Shown piece after piece: positions 17,202-25,476 of a stretch of DNA of 64,000 bases. Each line of letters begins with the position of its first letter. Positions within the stretch are counted from its first letter, which is position 1. The position numbers were made by a program, and so were the translations under genes. Under the pieces are notes generated by a model that saw only the letters and a list, made by a program, of their open reading frames with translations, made no database searches and had not been told where the DNA came from. Source of the stretch: Treponema sp. (GTDB taxonomy: Bacteria; Spirochaetota; Spirochaetia; Treponematales; Breznakiellaceae); the NCBI GenBank assembly GCA_009777535.1, contig WRLP01000006.1:80432-144431 (forward strand), read 5' to 3'.

Positions 17202-17633
17202 TTATTCGCCGCCCGCTTTAACAAGAGCTTCCACTCTGGAAATAAATATTTCAGGGCATACCATAAAGGACTCCCCGGAAGCTATCTCGACCGCCATCTG
17301 TGTACTCTCGCCCTTGGTACACAGCTGACCGGTTTCAGCATTATAAAGCTCGTACTTGATCTTAAGGCAGTTCTCGTATTCGGTCAATATTGCCCTTGCC
17401 CTTACCCTCTCCAGAAATTGCAGTGAGTTTATATATTTTACCGAAACACTTGTAAGGGGAAAAATCCATCCGGATTCCCTCATGTGATTATAGTTGTATC
17501 CTATTTTATCCAAAAGGGCACAGCGTGCTTTTTCAAAATATTTTATATAGTTGCCATGCCAGACAATCTGCATGGAATCCACATCATAAAATTCAACATT
17601 GAATTCAATTTCTGCGCTTATATCAAACTTCAC
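17202..17633 (-). CDS. 4-hydroxybenzoyl-CoA thioesterase-like (YbgC type) hotdog thioesterase
   Basis: The hotdog-fold signature VEFYDVDSMQIVWHGNYIKYFEKARCALLD contains the catalytic Asp (D in YDVD) and the HGNY turn of YbgC/4HBT enzymes. It would release or edit acyl groups from the ACPs. The start is GTG at 17633, decided by GGAGGG 4 bases upstream, rather than the ATG at 17666. The acyltransferase stop is 14 bases before. Thioesterases of this type are regular members of APE clusters. Confidence 0.85.
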   Translation of the reverse strand: MKFDISAEIEFNVEFYDVDSMQIVWHGNYIKYFEKARCALLDKIGYNYNHMRESGWIFPLTSVSVKYINSLQFLERVRARAILTEYENCLKIKYELYNAETGQLCTKGESTQMAVEIASGESFMVCPEIFISRVEALVKAGGE

Positions 17634-17647
17634 AGTCCCTCCATTGT

Positions 17648-18598
17648 TCAGGCAACGCTGTCCCAAAAATCAAAAAAATTATACCACTGATACGGGTGCT
17701 CTTTACAGTACCTTTCAAGAAGGGCCGCGTACCATATTGCCAGTTCCCTGATACGCGCTTCCCTTTCATTCCTTGGACAGTCAAAATCTACCGGGCTTTT
17801 ATGAATGTGCATATCGTAGTTGGACGACAGCGAAATGTCTTTTTGACGAATCGCGAAAACAGAGTAAACCGCAGCGCCGGAAATCGCTGCAAGAAAAAAC
17901 GGACCGTATGGAAAGGGCGCCTGCAAATCAAGAAAAGAGACAGGCAGATGCCTGCTCGCTGTGCTGGCGGAGGTACGATCTCCTGCGATAACGACCAATT
18001 CACCCCTGTCCGTTTTTTCCATAAGAAGGGCAATATTTTCAGGGCCCAATTCATTGGCGCTTATAATTTGTGTTAAATATTTTGGATTGAGTTTATTGAT
18101 AATCCGGTTAAAGTGAGTTGTTACGGAAAAATCCACAATGGCGGTTACCGGCACTTCCCTTGAAATACCTGTACGGTTAAAATCTGCCAGGGCGCGTATC
18201 AATTCCATATTGCCCAAATGTGAGCTGACAAGAAAGGCCCCCTGCCCGCTTTCCAGGCGTTTCGCAAGGTCTTTAATATCGTCATCATTAAAATAAATTC
18301 TTTTAAAAGACACCTTACCGCTCCAGGCTTCAAGTTTTTCCACAAGGGACAGTGAAAAAGAAATGATATGTTTTAGCGGATAATATTTTTGCCCTCCGGT
18401 AAAAGAAGAAAGGCGCTGAAGATAAAGGCGGGAAAAATCTCTGGCACGTTTAGAAAAAAGATAAAAGAAAAAACCAACCGGGAAACAAAGCAGCCTAAGA
18501 AAAATTACCGGCAGTATCTTAAAAATAAAAAGAAAAAAGGCAAGCTGCCAATATCCGGCGGCTTCTTCTTTCTGCGCAGACCAATGTACGTTTTTCAC
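17648..18598 (-). CDS. LpxL/HtrB-like lysophospholipid acyltransferase
   Basis: The family motif HX4E is present in VSSHLGNMELIRAL, with an N-terminal hydrophobic anchor (LAFFLFIFKILPVIFLRLLCFPVGFFFYLF) and the GDRTSAS/FLDLQAPFPYGPFFLA stretch of LpxL-like enzymes. It would transfer the finished acyl or polyene chain onto a lipid. The start is GTG at 18598: it overlaps the glycosyltransferase stop as GTGA and has AAGGA 6 bases upstream; the ATG at 18661 would overlap by 67 bases. Treponemes are generally considered to lack LPS, so a lipid A substrate is unlikely. Confidence 0.83.
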   Translation of the reverse strand: MKNVHWSAQKEEAAGYWQLAFFLFIFKILPVIFLRLLCFPVGFFFYLFSKRARDFSRLYLQRLSSFTGGQKYYPLKHIISFSLSLVEKLEAWSGKVSFKRIYFNDDDIKDLAKRLESGQGAFLVSSHLGNMELIRALADFNRTGISREVPVTAIVDFSVTTHFNRIINKLNPKYLTQIISANELGPENIALLMEKTDRGELVVIAGDRTSASTASRHLPVSFLDLQAPFPYGPFFLAAISGAAVYSVFAIRQKDISLSSNYDMHIHKSPVDFDCPRNEREARIRELAIWYAALLERYCKEHPYQWYNFFDFWDSVA

Positions 18599-19344
18599 GA
18601 GCGATCCTTTTTCCACCGCCGTATTAAAAGAGCCGGTATTTTGGGGATCATGGCGCAGCAAAGCCTGGTAAAAACCCAGCTTATGCGGACATTATCCAAC
18701 ACGGGCTTAAAGTGCGAAATGCCATCGCAAGGATAGCTGACACCGACAGGGTAAAATATGAATGGAATGTTTTTCCAGTGAAGGCGAACCAGTATTTCGA
18801 TATCGAATCCCATGCGGAAATCAATATAATGGCGGTTGCAGATCGACAATACCGGCTCGACCGGATATACCCTGAAACCAAGCATGGATTCTTTAATATC
18901 GTTTGAAAGCGTAACTATTTTTGCCCATGTATTGGCCACCACCCTTCCCTTTTCCCGCGAGCCGGGAACCGAGTCATCGTATACTGGATATGAGCATATA
19001 AGCGCATCAGGGCGGGCAGCTGACTCTCCCAAAAAAAAACCGGCTCGGCTTATATCATGTTGACCGTCGGCATCTATTTGCAGAACATGGCTCAGGCCCA
19101 ATTCAGCGGCCTTTTTAATGCCTTCGTATACTGCCCTGCCCTTCCCGGAGTTTTTGTTCAGTCTTACAGGAACCGTCAAAGAACACGACGAATAAATTTT
19201 TTCAAGGCAGGACTTTGTATCCTCATTGCTTCCGTCATCAACAATGATAACCGGAAGGCCAAGGCGGCTCAAGTTTTCCACCAGGGAGCCGGCAGTCTTT
19301 CCGTGGTTGTAAACAGGAATGACTATTCCCTGTTTTGCACTCAT
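18595..19344 (-). CDS. Family 2 glycosyltransferase
   Basis: GT-A-fold enzyme with GIVIPVYNHGKTAGSLVENL, IIVDDGSNE, LNKNSGKGRAVYEGIKKA and the metal-binding LQIDADGQHD (DxD). The 249-residue length and motif set fit the dolichyl-phosphate-mannose/polyprenyl-type GT2 found in aryl-polyene clusters, usually next to or fused with the LpxL-like acyltransferase, as here by a 4-base overlap. It probably glycosylates the lipid anchor. ATGA coupling with the upstream AMP-ligase fusion fixes the start. Confidence 0.87.
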   Translation of the reverse strand: MSAKQGIVIPVYNHGKTAGSLVENLSRLGLPVIIVDDGSNEDTKSCLEKIYSSCSLTVPVRLNKNSGKGRAVYEGIKKAAELGLSHVLQIDADGQHDISRAGFFLGESAARPDALICSYPVYDDSVPGSREKGRVVANTWAKIVTLSNDIKESMLGFRVYPVEPVLSICNRHYIDFRMGFDIEILVRLHWKNIPFIFYPVGVSYPCDGISHFKPVLDNVRISWVFTRLCCAMIPKIPALLIRRWKKDRS

Positions 19345-21695
19345 TGCGTTTCACCGGCGGCAAAGCTGCCGGACGAATACAATTCTTTGCCGTCAGGGCT
19401 TTTTATCGTAAAACTGACAATATCGCCATTTTTAACCAATTCCATTCGCAGGGGTGCTCCCGGCAGCACCGGCGAGGAAAACTTGAGCCGCTTGGCTCCC
19501 CTTACATCAAGGCCGGTTCCAAGATAGCCGCCGGAAAAGCGAACCGCAAGCTCGAACTGGGCAACAGCAGGGAGGACTTTTAACTGCGGAAAGTGCCCGT
19601 TAAAGTAATCGCTCTCTTCGGGGACTGAAAAATCCAGAACGGCTTTTACCATTCCTTCAGCGCTTTCGGTTTTTTCTACAAGTTTTTCCCTGGACAGGAG
19701 CCGCCCTTTAATTATATCATTCTCGAACAAGGCCTGTACCGCCTCCTTTTTATTTTTTCCCTGAGCGTCCAGGGTAAATGCTTGCACATAACGCCACTTC
19801 CTAGGAACCGCCACAGACTCCAAAAAACGTAAAAGAAAATTCTTGAACCACTGGTTTATCTCATAAATTTCCCAGTCCCGAAAATGTTTTTTGCCTTCAT
19901 CGTTAAAAACCACAGCGGCGGCGAGGTACTGCCTTCTGTCTTCCATCGCGATAACGCATACATCACTGACAAAGGCCGTCAGGCGGATCCTGTCTTCCAC
20001 CTCTTTTAACGAAATGCGCTTTTCCTCAATTTTCACAACCGAATCCGAGCGGCCTTTAAGCAGGAATTTTCCGCCGTTTATAATTTCGGCCATGTCGGCT
20101 GTAGCAAAACCCGCCGGATCCTTTATGTACGGCGAGCGGATTACAAGGCAGCCGTTATCATTCAGTGTAACAGCCGCATTGTCAAAGGGCGTCCACTGGA
20201 GGCCGTCTCTTGAAGTTCTCCAGGCAATGCCGCTTGTTTCGGTGCTGCCGTAAACCTCCAGCGGCCAAAAGCCAAAAAGTTCATTTGTCCTTTCGGCCAA
20301 ATCCGGTTCCAAAACCCCCGCCGATGTATAAATCCACGGATCTTTAAGGCCGAATGTCCCGCCCTCAACCAACTTAAACTCAACCGCCCTCTTCAAAAAA
20401 GCCGGAACAGTAATAATCATATACGATTCATCGTTAAGTTTCTCAAATTCTTCCGGCGTTTCGATCCTGGTACGGCGGAATGGAACGCCCGCCGTAAAGG
20501 GAAGAAGTATATTGTATAAAAGACCGTAAATATGATGCTGGCTGACAGTCGAGCATGTTTTTCTCGAAAGCCATTCATCCCCCCATTTGGACAGTATAAA
20601 GGAATTGTCCATTTCAAATTCTGTCAGCCGCTGTTTTACAGTCTTGGGCCTGCCGGTACTCCCCGATGTATACATTATAATTTCGGTTTCATCAGGGTTA
20701 ATGGAAGGAGCGGCTTCATACCCCAGCCCTTTTAATTGGTTACGTAAATTATGATCTTCCAAAATTGACGGGACAAATAAAAATTCACCGGAAGATTCTT
20801 TATGGCTTATTTTTATATCAGATAAAAAACCAATACTCCCTTCCGCCGTGATTTCATCAATATACGCCGGTGTTATATTCGCGGTAAGCCAAATTTCTTT
20901 ACCGCACTGCAGCAGTGCGGTAAAAGCACATAAAAAATACCAGCAATCCTCAACATGCAAAATGAAACTTTTTGCAGATGAATTTTGCAAAGCGTGCCTC
21001 AGGCAGGCGGTATCCTCAAGAAAATCTTTCCAGGTCTTATACTTTCCGTCGCGCCATGCCCCCTCATAACAAAGTACATGATCTGCCTTACGTGAATTGG
21101 ATGAAAATTTTGACAGCGGTATTGCCCTGGGCATTTTTTTATCAGTCATTTTCCGTATTAAAAATTCACCCGCGAACAGGGTACCGATCAGTATATATGA
21201 AATTCCGCCATTATAAACAGACCACAATAAATCCGAACCGGATAAAACCGTCCAAAGGGCAAAACTTCCGTTTAGAATAAAAAACGCGCACCAGACCATT
21301 GTTACCTTACGGCAGTATTTTTCAATTCTTTTTTCAGCGAGAGAGCCTTTTATATTTTTATCCTGTAAAATCGCAAAACGAAAAATCAACGGCGGCGGAA
21401 AAATCAGGGTATATGAAAAAGAAAAAAGCATGACAGTATTCATCAATACTGGATACAATTTCAGAAAAAATGAAGAGTTACTCAGAAGGCAGGCGAGGCC
21501 CGCGGCGCCCAATAGACCGGCGCTGAAGATACGGAACTTGTCCTTTTTTTTCGAGGTGTATCCAAGAAAAAAAATCAGCGCCAAAAAAACGATGAATATT
21601 GAAAAATAGCGAGGCGGTATTTTTAGGATAACAAGAAATATAAAAACAAGTACCGGATAGACAACTGCAAGAATGTAAAGAAAAATCCTAATCAT
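19341..21695 (-). CDS. Three-part fusion: membrane domain, acyl/aryl AMP-ligase, ApeI-type dehydratase
   Basis: Residues 1-185 form about five to six membrane helices and resemble the small membrane protein (COG4648 type) found as a separate gene in APE clusters. Residues about 200-650 are an adenylate-forming ligase with MYTSGSTGRPK at 341-351, EVYGSTETSGIAWR and a KGRSDSVVKIEEKRIS hinge; it would activate the starter acid and load it onto an ACP. Residues about 685-784 are a hotdog dehydratase with DYFNGHFPQLKVLPAVAQ (catalytic His701) as in ApeI. Finding all three on one 784-residue chain is unusual. The chain ties starter activation and double-bond formation to the membrane. Confidence 0.85.
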   Translation of the reverse strand: MIRIFLYILAVVYPVLVFIFLVILKIPPRYFSIFIVFLALIFFLGYTSKKKDKFRIFSAGLLGAAGLACLLSNSSFFLKLYPVLMNTVMLFSFSYTLIFPPPLIFRFAILQDKNIKGSLAEKRIEKYCRKVTMVWCAFFILNGSFALWTVLSGSDLLWSVYNGGISYILIGTLFAGEFLIRKMTDKKMPRAIPLSKFSSNSRKADHVLCYEGAWRDGKYKTWKDFLEDTACLRHALQNSSAKSFILHVEDCWYFLCAFTALLQCGKEIWLTANITPAYIDEITAEGSIGFLSDIKISHKESSGEFLFVPSILEDHNLRNQLKGLGYEAAPSINPDETEIIMYTSGSTGRPKTVKQRLTEFEMDNSFILSKWGDEWLSRKTCSTVSQHHIYGLLYNILLPFTAGVPFRRTRIETPEEFEKLNDESYMIITVPAFLKRAVEFKLVEGGTFGLKDPWIYTSAGVLEPDLAERTNELFGFWPLEVYGSTETSGIAWRTSRDGLQWTPFDNAAVTLNDNGCLVIRSPYIKDPAGFATADMAEIINGGKFLLKGRSDSVVKIEEKRISLKEVEDRIRLTAFVSDVCVIAMEDRRQYLAAAVVFNDEGKKHFRDWEIYEINQWFKNFLLRFLESVAVPRKWRYVQAFTLDAQGKNKKEAVQALFENDIIKGRLLSREKLVEKTESAEGMVKAVLDFSVPEESDYFNGHFPQLKVLPAVAQFELAVRFSGGYLGTGLDVRGAKRLKFSSPVLPGAPLRMELVKNGDIVSFTIKSPDGKELYSSGSFAAGETQ

Positions 21696-21734
21696 GCAGC
21701 CGGAATCCGAAACCCCTAAAAACCAGACGGAATT

Positions 21735-21995
21735 TTAGGGGTTCCCGTCCTGCGCCTGGACAAGCGGGTATAGCAGTTCCACCAGATCCCCAACAGTGCG
21801 GGCTGTCTTAAAAAGGGCGGGATCGATTTTACCGGGTATGCGTTCTTTCATCTTTACCACCAGATCAACCGCGTCTATGGAATCCATATCCAGTTCCTCA
21901 TAGAGATTTGCCCCGGGCGTTATTAAAGAAGAATCTATTTCAAATTCGGAACTTAAAATTTCCTTTAGCTGTATAAAAACATCGTCTTTGTTCAT
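21735..21995 (-). CDS. Acyl carrier protein A
   Basis: An 86-residue ACP with the phosphopantetheine site Ser39 in LDMDSIDAVDLV. It is closely similar to the ACP at 26431: both begin M-x-KDDV, carry an LD(M/F)DS(I/L)DAVDL core, and end (D/E)(L/I)LYPL. The pair are therefore paralogues. The start ATG overlaps the previous ACP stop as ATGA. The charge-poor tail VQAQDGNP is variable. Tandem ACPs are the rule in aryl-polyene clusters. Confidence 0.92.
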   Translation of the reverse strand: MNKDDVFIQLKEILSSEFEIDSSLITPGANLYEELDMDSIDAVDLVVKMKERIPGKIDPALFKTARTVGDLVELLYPLVQAQDGNP

Positions 21996-22258
21996 TTTGA
22001 TACTCCGGTTTCGGCGACAATATAGGCTGCCAAAGCATCTATCGAAGCAAAGTGCCTGCGATTATCAGAATTTTCAGATGAAAACTTGACGCCGAATTTC
22101 TTTTTTAAGGCAATACCCAGTTCCAGCGCATCAATAGAATCCAAACCAAGGCCTTCCCCGAATATGGGCTCTGAGTCCTTGATATTCTCCGGTTTTATAT
22201 CCTCTAGCTCCAGGGAACTGATTATCAACTCTTTTATTTGCTGCTTTAATTCATTCAT
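21992..22258 (-). CDS. Acyl carrier protein B
   Basis: An 88-residue ACP with Ser41 in LGLDSIDALELGIAL. It differs clearly from ACPs A and C (longer, KKKFGVKFSSENSDNRRHFASIDALAAYI), so it likely has a distinct partner or step. The ATG at 22258 is chosen over the frame opening at 22309 because the promoter's expected start (about 22281) lies between them. No ribosome-binding site is evident. It is the first gene of the eight-gene run to 14067. Confidence 0.92.
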   Translation of the reverse strand: MNELKQQIKELIISSLELEDIKPENIKDSEPIFGEGLGLDSIDALELGIALKKKFGVKFSSENSDNRRHFASIDALAAYIVAETGVSK

Positions 22259-22287
22259 ATTTAATAAACCACTATCGCTGTAATTTG

Positions 22288-22316
22288 AGGATAGGACAAT
22301 ATTACACATTTGTCAA
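22288..22316 (-). promoter_or_regulatory. Promoter of the ACP-AMP-ligase-export operon
   Basis: Minus strand TTGACA (22311-22316), 17-base spacer, TATCCT (22288-22293). Its -35 box overlaps that of the divergent promoter. Confidence 0.75.
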
Positions 22317-22338
22317 GGTAACGCAGCGATGTTATACT
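22310..22338 (+). promoter_or_regulatory. Divergent promoter of the radical SAM-MATE run
   Basis: Plus strand TTGTCA (22310-22315), 17-base spacer, TATACT (22333-22338). The heptamer TTGTCAA at 22310-22316 supplies the -35 box for both directions, so the two polymerases cannot bind together. Confidence 0.7.
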
Positions 22339-22363
22339 TTGCTTAACAACAGGCGAGGCATAA

Positions 22364-23626
22364 TTGAAATTAAAACTGATATATCCCAAATGGGAAAAAT
22401 TGAAAGGACAGACAGCATTTAACCTTCCCCCACACGGTCCGGCTGTTTTTGCCGCGTCCCTTCCGCCGGACACGGAAATCTCCTTTACCGATGAAAATGT
22501 CGATACCATTGATTTTGACGAAGACTGCGCTCTGGTAGCCATCTCCATGATGCTCAGTACCCAGGTTAAACGCGGCTGGGCAATAGCCGATGAATTCCGC
22601 AGCCGCGGCAAAAAGGTAATTTTCGGCGGCATTGCGGCAATGCTTCATGCAGAGGAAACCATGGAACACGCCGATTCGGTTTTTTTGGGAGAAGCCGAAA
22701 CGCGAATGGAGCAGGTGTTCGAAGACTTTGACAGGGGCAGCCTTAAAAAAGTGTATAACTTTATGCTGAAGCATCCACCCGCAGAAACCGTAAATCCGGC
22801 AAGAAGAGACATTTACAAACGGGAACTTTACAACCACAAGGGCGTCCAGATGGTCGACCTTTTTCATGCGTCAAGAGGCTGCCGTTTTAGCTGTTATCCC
22901 TGCGCCGTATCATATCTGGGCGGGCGTTCTTTCCGCCCCCGCCCCATGAAAAAGGTCGTTGAAGAACTTGAAGTAATCGGAAACAACCGGCTGTTTATTG
23001 TTGACAATTCACTTGCCCAGGACAAGGAATGGGAAAAAGAATTGTTCACAAACATGATCCCAATTAAAAAGAAATGGATAAGCCACACCATCGAAGATGA
23101 TCCGGCTGTACTGGAACTCGCGGCAAAAGCTGGCGCGTGGTATGTCTATCAGGCCGTGTACGATACATCCGATTACATCAGGGAAAGGATTAAGCGATAC
23201 CATGATCACGGCATCGGCGTTGAAGGGACAATTCTGCTTGGCTTGGATAACCAGAGCGAAGATGATATTAAAAAGCTGATTGATTTTTTACAGGATATCA
23301 ATCTTGACTTGGCGGAATTTACCGTGATGACTCCCTTTCCTCACACAAAGGCCTGGGATGATATGTACAGGCAGGGGCGTATCTTTGACATGGACTGGGA
23401 TCATTATAACGCCGGGCAGGTTGTTTTTACTCCCAAAAACATGAGCGCCGAACGATTACAGGAACTCTATGATTATGCCTGGAAAACCTTCTATCAGGAT
23501 GAAAGCCAGGAAGAGAAAATGTTCAAACTGCTTTATTCTGTGGCAAGCCGTGAAATGGACGAAGGAACCTATAGACCACGCAACCGCAAGTTGATTCGTA
23601 AATCGTTCGGCAGGGAGGCCGGATGA
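22364..23626 (+). CDS. B12-binding-type radical SAM protein
   Basis: The N-terminal domain (about residues 1-130) has the architecture of a cobalamin-binding radical SAM enzyme (IYPKWEKLKGQTAFNLPPHGPAVFAASLP, then VFLGEAE at about 107). The radical SAM core has the cluster ligands in RGCRFSCYPCAVS (CX3CX2C). Such enzymes often methylate unreactive carbons or do ring chemistry; the substrate here is unknown. The start is TTG at 22364 with GCGAGGC upstream. It shares a divergent promoter region with the ACP operon, which ties it to the polyene system. Members of this superfamily also build other molecules, so the link is inference. Confidence 0.83.
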   Translation: MKLKLIYPKWEKLKGQTAFNLPPHGPAVFAASLPPDTEISFTDENVDTIDFDEDCALVAISMMLSTQVKRGWAIADEFRSRGKKVIFGGIAAMLHAEETMEHADSVFLGEAETRMEQVFEDFDRGSLKKVYNFMLKHPPAETVNPARRDIYKRELYNHKGVQMVDLFHASRGCRFSCYPCAVSYLGGRSFRPRPMKKVVEELEVIGNNRLFIVDNSLAQDKEWEKELFTNMIPIKKKWISHTIEDDPAVLELAAKAGAWYVYQAVYDTSDYIRERIKRYHDHGIGVEGTILLGLDNQSEDDIKKLIDFLQDINLDLAEFTVMTPFPHTKAWDDMYRQGRIFDMDWDHYNAGQVVFTPKNMSAERLQELYDYAWKTFYQDESQEEKMFKLLYSVASREMDEGTYRPRNRKLIRKSFGREAG

Positions 23627-23997
23627 AAGTACCGGCGGATTATTACGACGAAGTTTTTGATTTCAAAGGCCAGTGGGATATGCCCTCGCGCTGCGGCCTT
23701 AAAATTATTAAAAGTAAAGAAAAGACTGTGGTAATCGCCACAGAGCTTTATCAGGATAACCCGGGAACAACCGTTGCCGCCGCCGGAAAAAGCCTGGCGC
23801 TGCAAATATGCGAAAATAAAAATCTTGACTTTGCGAAAATTAATTTCATTCAGTGCAATCCGTGCACGAATTCCAAACTCTCGTTTTACGAAGAAGAATT
23901 TTTCGAAGTTGATTTTCCGGAAGGCTCGCCGCCGGTTTACCGTAAACTTGGCGAAGAGGAAATTAAAAAACTGGAGTTATTCTGCCCGCAAAATTAA
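23623..23997 (+). CDS. Uncharacterised 124-residue protein coupled to the radical SAM gene
   Basis: No recognised family. It is a soluble alpha/beta-looking protein with an IQCNPCTNSK stretch (one CxxC) and an acidic C-terminal half, without signal peptide or membrane segment. Its ATG overlaps the radical SAM stop by 4 bases (ATGA), and the MATE gene starts inside its end, so all three are made together. A helper or small regulatory role is possible but unproven. Confidence 0.7.
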   Translation: MKVPADYYDEVFDFKGQWDMPSRCGLKIIKSKEKTVVIATELYQDNPGTTVAAAGKSLALQICENKNLDFAKINFIQCNPCTNSKLSFYEEEFFEVDFPEGSPPVYRKLGEEEIKKLELFCPQN

Positions 23998-25400
23998 AAA
24001 CACCGCTTACCGGCGACAGGACATTTTACAGGAGTGTACTGACCCTCGGCCTGCCCGTCGCCCTGCAAAATCTGCTTGTCAGCTCCGCAAGCATGGTGGA
24101 CACACTCATGATCGGCACCGAGGGCGAGCTCGCCGTGGCCGCCGTAGGAATATGCGCTCTTTTTTTTATGCTCCTCTTTGCGATGTTCTTCGGGTTCGGC
24201 CACGGCGGAATGATCTTCTTCGCCCAATACTGGGGCGCAAAAGACGAAAAGGGAATCTGCCGGGCTTACGGCCTTACGCTTGTCTGCGTAATGTCTATCG
24301 GCCTAATCTTCGGCGGCCTGGCGGTTTTTGCCCCGGAATTTATAATGGGTATTTACACTGATAAAGAGAGTATAAAGGCCATTGGTATTCAGTATTTAAG
24401 GATCGTTGGCTGGAGCTACCCGCTGCAGACAATGGCCATTGTAATGGGCTTTCTCCTGCGCTCAATAGAAAAGGTAAGAATCCCGCTTTATGCATCAGTT
24501 ATTTCTCTTTTAACAAACACATTTTTTAACTGGGTTTTAATATTTGGCAGGCTTGGTTTCCCCAAAATGGGAGTCCGAGGCGCGGCGACGGGAACGGTCA
24601 TTGCCCAGGTGGTTCATGTTCTGGTGATCTTTGCATACTGCCTTAATGATAAACATTCGTTCATTACCAGAATCAGGGACCATTTTAAGTGGAACATTGC
24701 CTTTGTTAAGGTGTTCTTCAGTAAAATTATTTTCGTTGTGGTAGGCGAAATCCTATATGGCACCGGAAACCTGATTCTGAACATGATTATGGGACGCCAA
24801 GCTGAAACAGGGCTCGCAGCCTGGGCTGTGTTCCGCGTGCTGGAAGGCTTTATCTTCGCGTTTTTCATTGGCCTTTCCAGCGCCAGTTCGGTAATGGTGG
24901 GCAAGAAGATTGGCGCAGGCGAACACCTTGAGGGGTACACCAATGCGAAGCGATTCGCCCTTCTTTGCCCCATTGTAACCTTCACTATTTGCATTTCCAT
25001 TATTCTTGCCCGTTCGCCGATACTGCATTGCTTTAATCTGGGGGAAGAAGCCTTCCGTTATGCACAAGGAATGCTTTTCATCTTCGCCATAACCGGAACC
25101 ATGCGGACATGCAACTACATTTGCAATAATATCTTCAGGGCCGGCGGAGCGCCTGTCCTGGGTACGGTTCTTGAAGGCTGCGGCCTTTATTTTATCTGCA
25201 TACCTTCCGCCGCCATCGCCGGCTTTGTTTTCCACTGGCCTTTCCTGGCCGTGTTCTTCATGATGTACCTCGATGAATTTATCCGCCTTGCGGTAAGCCT
25301 TTGGTACATGAACTCGGGCAGATGGATAAAACCGGTAACGGACGAGGGAAAAGCAAGCCTGGCGGAATTTAAATCAGCGTACACTGCCCTGAAAAATTAA
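23982..25400 (+). CDS. MATE-family efflux transporter
   Basis: About 12 membrane segments with typical MATE features: VLTLGLPVALQNLLVSSASMVDTLMIG at the start, AAVGICALFFMLLFAMFFGFGHGGMIFFAQYWGAKDE, and repeated halves. It uses an ion gradient to expel small amphiphilic molecules or flip lipid-linked ones. The first ATG (24093) would cut off the first half of helix 1, so the real start is upstream. The best candidate is CTG at 23982, with GGAG 5 bases before it, inside the previous gene's end; ATT at 23979 is the alternative. The frame is closed by a stop at 23964. It may export a pathway product or intermediate. Confidence 0.87.
   Translation: MPAKLKTPLTGDRTFYRSVLTLGLPVALQNLLVSSASMVDTLMIGTEGELAVAAVGICALFFMLLFAMFFGFGHGGMIFFAQYWGAKDEKGICRAYGLTLVCVMSIGLIFGGLAVFAPEFIMGIYTDKESIKAIGIQYLRIVGWSYPLQTMAIVMGFLLRSIEKVRIPLYASVISLLTNTFFNWVLIFGRLGFPKMGVRGAATGTVIAQVVHVLVIFAYCLNDKHSFITRIRDHFKWNIAFVKVFFSKIIFVVVGEILYGTGNLILNMIMGRQAETGLAAWAVFRVLEGFIFAFFIGLSSASSVMVGKKIGAGEHLEGYTNAKRFALLCPIVTFTICISIILARSPILHCFNLGEEAFRYAQGMLFIFAITGTMRTCNYICNNIFRAGGAPVLGTVLEGCGLYFICIPSAAIAGFVFHWPFLAVFFMMYLDEFIRLAVSLWYMNSGRWIKPVTDEGKASLAEFKSAYTALKN
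25352..25374. repeat. Direct repeat copy 1 (23 bp), inside the MATE 3' end
   Basis: Exact 23-base match to 26370-26392 (begins AGCAAGCCTGG, ends AATTTAAAT). Here it codes for the C-terminal SLAEFK part of the MATE protein, so this copy is the parent. Confidence 0.9.
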
Positions 25401-25402
25401 AC

Positions 25403-25432
25403 TTGACCTCTCCCCTATTTTAGTGTTAATAT
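25403..25432 (+). promoter_or_regulatory. Promoter of the glycine-linker lipoprotein
   Basis: TTGACC (25403-25408), 18-base spacer, TAATAT (25427-25432), directly after the MATE stop. A short GTTGT/ACAAC inverted repeat follows at about 25439-25452 near the expected transcript start. Confidence 0.7.
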
Positions 25433-25476
25433 GAATAAGTTGTCCTAACAACTACATTTAAGCTATGGAGAGTCTT

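Noticed and set aside
22370..22867. 165-residue minus-strand frame opposite the radical SAM gene
   Set aside because: It crosses the N-terminal domain of a clear radical SAM gene and has no family signal.
24033..24046. GTACTGACCCT similar to the string after the G9 tract in pncB
   Set aside because: It encodes a normal part of MATE helix 1 (VLTLGLP) and lacks the G-run, so it is probably chance.
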